Assembly (NCBI GenBank): GCA_003290165.1
Contig: QNQO01006234.1
Location: forward strand, 124,001-188,000
Direction: 5' to 3'
DNA length: 64,000 nt
Source: Berberis thunbergii
Lineage: Eukaryota > Streptophyta > Magnoliopsida > Ranunculales > Berberidaceae
The stretch's first letter is position 1. Every line of letters begins with the position of its first letter. The position numbers and the translations under genes are program-made. This document shows positions 56,646 through 64,000 of this stretch, one piece after another. Under the pieces are notes generated by a model. It searched no databases. It saw nothing but the letters and a program-made list of their open reading frames with translations, and was not told the origin of the DNA.

Positions 56646-57159
56646 TGACGATACATCAAAATAGACTGTCATCGAAGCCATATACGTGGCAGAGAACATC
56701 CATCCCGAAGACATGACGTCCAATCTATTGGGCTAGCTCGTAAAACCCAAAAAGAATAAAGCCAACCATAGATACCCAAACAAAGCCCAAATCCAGGCCC
56801 GAACATGCCAAAGCCCATATCCAGGCCGACACAAGTTTTCTTATAAAGAAGAAGAACGTTGCACCAAAAAAGACGCATATCCATAAAGGAAGAGACCGTT
56901 ACAAGAAACATCTACTTCCGTTGAGCCTCACATTCTTAAGTCACAGAGAGAATTAACTGCGACCATTATAAAAGGTAAAGGGAACATTCGACAAAGGTAT
57001 GCAACTTTAACTGAGCTTTGTCCAAATTTATTTCCTTCTTCAAACAGAGTCGCTAACTTAAGCATCAGAGTGCCTTCGACCACCAAAAATGTGGTCTTTG
57101 GTAGTCTAACATCTGTTTTGCAGGCCAAACTCTTAGGACGGCGAGATTTGGACGCATCA
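56646..57159 (+). repeat. Element B 3' LTR
   Basis: 514 bp, TGACGATACATC...GGACGCATCA, preceded by the purine tract CTAAGGAGCGAGTAGC and followed by ATAATAA. It pairs with 31,641-32,143. Confidence 0.92.
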
Positions 57160-57166
57160 ATAATAA

Positions 57167-57689
57167 TGGATGTTACACCAAATAAGACTGTCGTCACGAC
57201 CATACACGTGGCATAGATCATTCATCAAGAGGAGCAATTATTTCAAGACCAGGTCAATTCACAAAGCCTAGAAAGGGGGAATCCAGTTATAAAAGCCCAA
57301 ACAGAGCCCATCAGAATAAATCATAGTCAGAGGCCCAAATCTAGGCCTAAAAAAATGAACGTTACAAAGAAAAAAGATTCGTGGAGGGAGTTACACCTCC
57401 AAGGACGTATCTTCATAAAGGATGACACTGTTACGAATAACGTCTCCCCTCGTTGTGATTCACATGCTTAAGTCACGCAGAGAAGTAATAGCAACCATTA
57501 TATAAGGTAAAGAGAACATTCGACAAAGCTATGCAATTTTAACTGAGTTCTGTCCAAATTTATATTCATCTCCAACAGAGTTGCTAACTTAAGCATCAGA
57601 GTGCCCTTGGTCACCAAAAAGGTGGTCTTTGGCAATCTAACATTTGTTTTGCAGGTCAGACTTACAGGATACCAAATTTTGGACGTATC

Positions 57690-57690
<1 letters not shown>
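57167..57690 (+). mobile_element. Element F: solo LTR of the A/B/D family
   Basis: 524 bp, TGGATGTTACACC...GGACGTATCA, aligned along its whole length with the other LTRs of the family. The left side is ATAATAA (57,160-57,166) directly after B's LTR; the right side is a long (ATA)n tract. No internal sequence remains, so it is a solo LTR in the same microsatellite. Confidence 0.85.

Positions 57691-57758
<68 letters not shown>
57691..57758. repeat. (AAT)n microsatellite between F and D
   Basis: 68 bp of ATA repeat, the longest of the four tracts, ending directly at the LTR of element D. Confidence 0.97.
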
Positions 57759-58283
57759 TGATTCGTCCAAAATCCAGTTTCCAATAAGTAAAACCTATAA
57801 ACAAATGTTAGATTGCCAAAGACCACCCTATTGGTGGCTGAAGAACTCTGATGCTTAACTCAGTAACTTAGTTGGAGATGGAGATAAAACTAGACATTAG
57901 TCAGTTAAAATTGCATACCTCTGTCAAATGTTCCTTTTACCTTTTATAATGGTTGCAGTTAATTCCCTGCGTGACTTAAGCATGTGAGGCGCAACGAGGG
58001 GTGACGTTTTCTGTAACAGTCTCTCCTTATGAAGATACGTTCGTAGAGGCGTGACTCCCTCTGCCACTCTCTTTCTCTTTAACGTTCTTCCTTTAAGCAA
58101 TAACTTTATCGGGCCTGGATTTGGGCTTCTAACTATGGTTTATTCTGACGGGCCCTGTTTGGGCTTTTTTTATTACTGAATTTTCCTTTTTTGGGCTTTA
58201 TGCATTAGGATACACGATCCTTGTGATGGAAAATTTTCGCCATGCGTACAGTCGTGACGTCGGTCTTATTTAATGTATCTTCA
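57759..58283 (-). repeat. Element D 3' LTR
   Basis: 525 bp, on the plus strand TGATTCGTCC...TGTATCTTCA; directly preceded by (ATA)n. The sequence after 58,283 (minus strand AAAGGGGGAAGTAGC) is the purine tract. Confidence 0.9.
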
Positions 58284-58590
58284 GCTACTTCCCCCTTTAG
58301 TTAGTAGTAAGCTGACGCGTCCACTAATTTGATGACAATTGGATTTTTGATTTCTTCATTGCCTCACATTTAATGCCGTTGGCAACTTTTGGTGGGTCGG
58401 TATCCCGATCTCTTTTTCATCTTGTTGGTCAGTTATCATATCTCACACGTCGTCCTATGAGAAGTCTCTTCTTTTATTGGCTTAATAAAAGGGGTGGTGA
58501 TTGATTTATTTCTTTTTTATGCTATCTTTGAAATTGTGGCTTATTCTTCTTCCCTCTTATTCGTTTTCCTTGCTCATTTGTTCCTTCACG

Positions 58591-61028
58591 ATGTCTGCTG
58601 GTGATATACTAGATGACGAGATGCTCACTGCTTGTGAAACTTACTTTTCGCCCAAGAAGGCTTCTCAGGTGACATTAGACAGTATTCATTCCGATTATGG
58701 CATGCCATTTGACCTCGGGATTGTTCTGCCTAGGCAAAATGATAGTTATTGTCGTCCAAGGACTGTGTATATTGCGCTTTACTTGTGCATGCTCTCGTTC
58801 AACCTTCAATTTCTAGTTCTAGAGTTGTTTTGGGAATATCTGGACTTTTGGGCATTCCTCCTGCTCAGATGGGTCCTAACGGTTGGAGGGTTATGGTTTC
58901 TACTTATGCGAAAGACATTTTAACCGACATTCCCTTAACTGTTAGAATTCTGCATTCAGTAGTTGGTCTGTTGGTGACCAAGAACATTTGTTTCTTTCGT
59001 TATCTTGACTGTTTTGGGAATCTCAATTATGACAAACAAAAGGACCTACAACTAACTGTGAAAGAGCAGATGACCAGTGACCGTTTCTTGGAGCTTCCTG
59101 TGATATCCTTGAAGGCATTTCTCTCTGGGGATATCATGAGGCGTAGTGGCTTATACACTATGAACGAGGCGGAACAAGATTTTTTTTTACTGAATCCCAA
59201 GTTGAGGAGATTGTTGCTCGTGTTGTTCTTACTGGTGTCAGTAATGCTTGTATTGATGGGGAGTGAGCTCGGACAAACACGTTACAGATCTTGATGCTTC
59301 TGCTAGCATTGGCTTTGCTGGCCGGACTTCTAGGAAAAGGAAGCTTCCAAGGCTTGCTAGCCCATCGAAGCAATTGATGATAAATCTTGGCCGTACTCTA
59401 AAAAAAAATGGATTTCCACTCTTGGTACTATTCGGGTTGCTTCTCGCCCGGGTTCTTCTGATAAAGAGGTTGTAAAGGAGGATCACTTATCCCTCGAGGA
59501 GGCCGAAGAGATGACTGTGGCAATGGAGAGGAGTAAGAAGGAAACTACTAATCCATTCGACGATAATGAAAAGAAGCTTTTTTCGTGTGTGTTCCCGACG
59601 TTGCTGAATGGTCAAAGGACGACCCTCGGGCTATTGATGAGAAGATGCTCCAGCTGGCGGTGGAACACTCTTAGGAGGTAGATGATCGTGGTCAGAATTT
59701 TGAGGTTCTTCCTACTCAATCTCCTTCCATTCCCGTCGATGATGCGGCGGGGTTATTAGTTTCTTCCATCGCTCATCCAAATACTTCTGCTCCTATCGCT
59801 GCTATTACTCGTTTTGCTCTTGTCGCTACCACTTTGTGGCCAGAAGGCAATAGTGGTTTTTTTGTTATCACAACTATTTTGCTCGCTCTTCCAGCTGTTG
59901 GGGGTGGTTCTTCTGTGCTTCCTGATCCCCGCGTCCTTCATCCATGGATTAGTTGGAAGAAGCCCAACCTAGAAGACATCCGTACGAAATTGGATGGAAA
60001 GTTCTATTGGTTTACTTAGCTTGACGTGCAGGATGGTGTGCGTAGGTTGATAAATGAATGGCATAGGCGAGCGGTGGAACGAATTTCAATGACAGTGTTG
60101 GATCCTAGCACCCATCTCGATTATGGTCTGAAGAAAATAATGAACTAGATGAATCACCTCACTTATATTGGGGTGATGGGTCGGAGTACAAGGTTGGTCG
60201 TGGCCACGTAGTTGCTCTTGAGAGGAAGTTGGCAGCGTTGCTGTTGGTGTTTTCTAGACGACCTTTGCCAGTTTGATGTGCTAAGAGCACAGTGCACAAA
60301 GCAAGAGAGGGCAGTTTCAACTGCTCTAGCTTTTCTAAGGGAAGTGGAAGCTGCGCAAGATAAGTCTGTTGCGAAGCTCGAGACTATGACACCTAATTTG
60401 ACAGGGTCCGTGCGTGACTGGACGAGTTTGAATAAGAGCTGTCTGTCAAGAAAGCTAGCCATGACGATACTCAGCAATTTATAGTTGAGAAAATTTTCAA
60501 CCGTAGATTACTAAAGGGAGGGTGGAGCTATTAATGGCTGCGCTTGATGAAGTTAAGTCGGATCTCTCAGCCATGCTAACTATTGAAGGGCAACTGATTT
60601 CAATTAAGAAGGAACTTGCCGCCACTAAAGACAAGCTAAGGATTGTGGAGGTGGAAGATTGGACGAGAATTGTTGATGGACGAGTCAAGCTTCTTGACTA
60701 TATTGAAGGGCTTGGTGTCGATTTATCCGAGTATCGTCACTTGGTTCATCAAGTCTTTGAGGACAAAGATGTTGAGGAAGGTACTCATGTTCTCCCAAGC
60801 GATCCCATAGGTGAAGGGAGGACCCCGTCTCCTCTATCTTCCGATCAGTCTCAATCACCTTCTTTCACTATTGAGGAGAGAACCTCGTTTCCTCCTGCCA
60901 CTGGTGTTGTTGCTTCTCTTCCATCAGATGCTCTCGCTACTTCTACCGTATCTTCTCTGGACTTTCTATTTTCTTTTCCATCTCCTTCCCCAAATGTACA
61001 ATCTTATTCTCTGGATGTAAAAAAGTGA
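58591..61028 (+). pseudogene. Element D antisense reading frame
   Basis: The most readable copy of the A/B/D-type antisense protein. It begins MSAGDILDDEMLTACETYFS (58,591). After a frameshift come LGIPPAQMGPNGWRVMVSTY (about 58,850), then FLSGDIMRRSGLYTMNE (about 59,117) and the basic patch SRKRKLPRLASPSKQL (about 59,330). It ends with an open 168-residue helical part (60,522-61,028) containing ALDEVKSDLSAMLTIEGQL and LLDYIEGLGVDLSEYRHL and a Ser/Pro-rich tail. The domain resembles Pfam's 'putative gypsy type transposon' family as I recall it; function unknown. At least three frameshifts. Confidence 0.78.
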
Positions 61029-61548
61029 ATTTATGAATGAGAATTTTTTTTTACAATATTTTATCGCCTTTTATTTAATTTTTTCTTTGTATGCTTTCTG
61101 TTTGAAGTCGTGACTTGTCTTGGGTCGTGTGTGTTGACTTATCGTTCATGATAAGTGTGTTCCCTTCATCAAGTCGTTTGTAGTATAGTTGTAAGTATTG
61201 GTGATTTAAGATTATTTGTATTTCTATTTTTGTGCTTGCTTGTCTACCATCCGAATTTTTTCTTTATTTGTTCTTCTCCATCGAGGCATTTTCCTCATTC
61301 AAATCCTCTAGTATTCGCACGCCAAGGTGTTCCGTGTTCTGAAGTATTGGCTGGTTTTGGATGGTGTTGTGAGTGAATTTACTCGTATCTTTTTACTTTT
61401 AGGTCCGTCGTGGTTGTCGAAGTAAGTCATACAGTATATCTCTAGCTTTTGCTTCTTGGTCCGGTATTTGGATAAGCCAAAGGATCTTTATGGCTACATT
61501 TTGACTTATGTGTCTGGATTTCTTGATCCGATATATAGGGCTGAATAA

Positions 61549-61880
61549 GTTGACCAGTTCGTCCTTGCCTCATCGATCTGATGTGTAAATTGACTCAAGG
61601 TTTTTCCAGGTATGTTGACTTGTTCGTTTTTATTTCATTGGTCTGACTTATTAGTCGACTCAGTTTATTTGAGTAAGTTGATTGGTTCGTCCTAACTTTT
61701 ACTTTGTTTGTTCGACATAGTAGTCGACTTGAAGTTTATTTGAGTAAGTTTACTTGTTCGTCCCAACTTTTATTTTGTTGGTCAGACGTATCAGTCGACT
61801 CGAAGTTTTATTTGAATAAGTTGACTTGTTCGTCCCAACTTTTACTTCTTCGTTGATCGGACCTGAAGTTGTGTCTGATT
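61549..61880. repeat. Tandem repeats in element D (about 70 bp)
   Basis: About 4.5 units starting at 61,549, 61,614, 61,677, 61,748 and 61,820 (spacing 63-72 bp), with text such as ACTTGTTCGTCCCAACTTTT and AGTCGACTCGAAGTTTTATT. Each corresponds to half of the 139-bp unit of element A. Confidence 0.88.
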
Positions 61881-62639
61881 TATACGCCTTGGCATTTTTT
61901 GTGGCTTGGTATGTCGATTGCTTTTCATTGTCTAGCTTTGATGCGACAATTTCGGGCGTAAGATGAAGAGTTTTGAACTTGGAATGTTATTGATAACCAC
62001 CTTTTGGATGTTTAACAATCTATAGTGGTAGTAGTCAATCCCTTCTCATAAAGTTATGTTGTGGAGTCTGCATTGTATCTTTCTGACTATTCTTCGATTT
62101 GTTCTACCTTGAGTTTTCTTAGCATTTTCGTTGTAATTTCATTCTCCATGATTCTCTGTAGTTTTGTCGTTCGTGTATTATTTTCGTGAGGTAGCTAATA
62201 AACTCGGAATGCTCCTTGATTGAATCACTTGGTGTGTGCTATTGACAGGTTGGTTTGGACGGGCATAATAAAATGTAGCCCCAAATTGCCCTATCATGCT
62301 CACATCAGTACCTACTGCTAAGGCTTTATTCGTTGATACATAGAATTTGTTTGCGTTGTCTCCGTTGTCAGTAATTTAGGAGGCGTTGTTGGCCTTATCT
62401 TGGATAATGGTCAAGCTCGTGAGCTTCTTTAGATTTTGTCTGTTGTTTGGCCTCTATTTGAATTGCCAATTTTCTCCGTGCTCCTTGTTTGAGTTGTCCT
62501 ATTGATTTATCTGGTCTCGTTTGACAGTGTTGGTGCACCTAGTTCTATACGAGTGGGAGATGTTACTGGTTGTCTCTCGGTGGCCTTGATTGGTCGATTT
62601 CTCCTGCTATGTAGTGTAAGGCGAATATCAGTTCTCTGA
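61881..62639. other. Spacer between gag and repeats in element D
   Basis: No protease, RT, RNase H or integrase motif was seen on either strand in the place where pol would follow gag. Counterpart of 28,906-29,472 in element A. Confidence 0.5.
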
Positions 62640-63990
62640 GTTGTTCCTTTGATCTTGTGGTGGTGTCCACCTTCTCTTTCTTTTTGGACTGTTTATCCGG
62701 TAACCCGACGAATTCGTCAAGTCGTCCTATTTGAACCAGTGCGCGTTTTCATCTTTTAGGTTGTAGCAGTCTTCTGTGTTGTGCCTGCTATCCTTGTAGA
62801 AAGAGCAGTATTTGCTCTTGTCCCGCCCCTCGTGGTCTCCTCTCATTTTGAGTGGCCAGTTGACATCTTCCCATTTCGTCATGTGTTTCAGTTTGTTCTC
62901 TCGATTTGTCTTCAAGGTCGTATATCGTTTGTATGCCTTTTTCGTCACACTTGTCACTCGCTCATGTTCGGGCTTTGTTGAATGCGGCTTTCCTGGTTGC
63001 ATTTAGGCCTCCCATTAGTTTGGTTCTTTTTTGACTGAACGTTTTCCTCCTGAGGTCTGTCATCTCTCATTCTTTCTTCCCTCATTTCTTGCCTCTTTGA
63101 ATGGGCTTCCCTTACGGATTTGTTCTTCTTCCTGGTGGCTATCATCTCCTCGAGAGTGATGTGCTTTTGAGCAGTATTCAATAGAATCAACATGTTTTTT
63201 GGGGGGTTCTATGTTCATAACATAAAAATGGTCCTCTTTTTAGTTGGCAGTGAAAGTAGCAGTGGTTGTGTCATCGTTGCAGCTGTCAATCATTGTTAAG
63301 TCAATAGTGAAACTAGTAACATACTCCCTTATCGTCTCATCGGGCTTCTGTTTGACCCCCTCCTCATCCGTTGTCTGCCGATGAACCTTGTAATAAAAAT
63401 GGTAGCCAATGCCTGCAATGAGTCTATCGATATTGGTGGTAGGATGTTGAACAAATTCAATACTATGGAGGTGAGACTTGTTGGAAACGTTTCGCATAGG
63501 ATGGATTCCCTACTATCCTTTAACTTCATCATGTGATGAAAGTGTCGTAAGTGGTCATTCGGATCTGTGATACCATCATAAGCTTCAAACTTTAGTAGGG
63601 TGAACTTCTTTGGTATAGAAGTCATAATGAGAACGTCAGATAATGGTGGTCTGGCTAGTTTGTATAATATATTGCGATCTATGACTTTGATCATGAATGA
63701 GATTTCAGTAGGGGATTCGTCGCTTTGGGGGTTCCCCTCTTGAAGTGGTTCGCTGCTTTGGAGATTTACTTGTTAAGGTTCTATAGGAACTTCATTAGCC
63801 GGGTTTTGTTGCGGCTATGCTTGGACGGGGTCGGTGGACTGAGCATGTTCCTGGGTAAGTCTACATGAGGGTTCGTGGCAGCGCCTCTAGGCATCTGGGA
63901 TGTTTGAGCCTCTTCATTATGCGGCTCTCTATTGTCGAACATGATTGGCCCGATGTTCGTCATTGGGCTTGAGGTGTGCGCTATTGGTGG
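62640..63990 (-). pseudogene. Element D gag (5' end beyond the window)
   Basis: Right to left: N-terminal piece 63,963-63,781; core 63,694-63,329 with FEAYDGITDPNDHLRHFHHM and FITRFIGRQRMRRG; then a Lys/Arg-rich part (63,193-62,954) and the C-terminal segment KYCSFYKDSRHNTEDCYNLK (about 62,830-62,760). After a stop it continues as RLDEFVGLPDK near 62,710. Same architecture as gag of A; several shifts. Confidence 0.85.
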
Positions 63991-64000
63991 CGCATTTTTT

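Larger units (their letters stand above)
31641..57159 (+). mobile_element. Element B: Tat/Ogre-like LTR retrotransposon, split by element C
   Basis: A plus-strand element with LTRs at 31,641-32,143 and 56,646-57,159 and ATAAT on both sides (31,636-31,640 and 57,160-57,164). Removing the 16.8-kb insertion C (38,914-55,708) leaves about 8.7 kb: LTR, primer site, gag remnant, protease end, RT, RNase H, a second RNase H, integrase, short repeats, antisense frame, purine tract, LTR. The antisense frame reads coherently across the C insertion, showing B was interrupted after it inserted. Many stops look like C-to-T changes (CAA to TAA, CGA to TGA), as expected of methylated, silenced copies. Confidence 0.85.
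57759..64000 (-). mobile_element. Element D: non-autonomous Tat/Ogre-like element, runs off the window
   Basis: A minus-strand relative of A: 3' LTR at 57,759-58,283, purine tract, antisense frame on +, tandem repeats, then gag on - to the window end. As in A, no pol lies between gag and the repeats. Its 5' LTR and primer site are beyond 64,000. Confidence 0.85.

Noticed and set aside
57498..57858. Poly-isoleucine proteins
   Set aside because: Translations of the (AAT)n microsatellite and adjoining LTRs.

Overview
The window is plant nuclear DNA, most likely from a flowering plant. Three things show this: split genes with GT..AG introns, plant-specific families (a DC1 zinc-finger protein and an L-type lectin receptor kinase), and dense nested plant LTR retrotransposons. 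No rRNA, tRNA, CRISPR or bacterial operon structure was seen. I count two apparently intact host genes; almost everything else is mobile DNA in various states of decay.

Layout. (1) 1-2,740: the 5' half of a minus-strand Athila-like Ty3/gypsy element (LTR, tRNA-type primer site, broken gag). (2) 2,741-8,960: a segment with three unrelated plant gene fragments, all on the minus strand: a TGA-type bZIP exon, the last six exons of a Rab GDP-dissociation inhibitor, and one MBF1 exon. It ends at 8,960 in a CACTA-transposon terminus, so I read it as a gene-capturing (Pack-CACTA-like) element whose other end is not visible. A small LTR element whose second LTR is inverted (3,590-4,117) sits inside it. 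(3) 8,961-14,131: the 3' part of a Ty1/copia element. Its 3' LTR carries a non-autonomous hAT element (itself carrying a Tourist-like MITE) and a solo Athila-like LTR, each with target duplications. (4) 14,132-23,748: the gene-bearing stretch, with a small hAT element, the DC1 gene (16,702-17,415, +) and the lectin receptor kinase gene (19,116-21,943, -, one intron). (5) 23,749-64,000: about 40 kb of Tat/Ogre-like Ty3/gypsy elements.

The 40-kb block has a clear logic. Elements A (-, 23,790-31,590), B (+, 31,641-57,159), F (solo LTR, +, 57,167-57,690) and D (-, 57,759 to the window end) lie one after another, separated only by (AAT)n microsatellite, each flanked by ATAAT. B is split by element C (-, 38,914-55,708), and C holds a damaged copy E (+, about 44,190-51,789). 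All five internal regions carry a long reading frame on the strand opposite gag-pol. It contains a gypsy-transposon-type domain, an R-S-G-L motif, a Lys/Arg-rich patch and a helical C-terminus. A tandem array lies where this antisense frame and the sense genes converge. A and D have gag but no pol; B and C have decayed pol; E has gag and protease only. In A the array has grown into a 139-bp dimer of about 70-bp units with a roughly 417-bp higher-order period, while D keeps the simple about 70-bp form. This looks like satellite DNA forming inside a retrotransposon.

All element coding regions seen carry stops or frameshifts, so none of these copies looks autonomous now.
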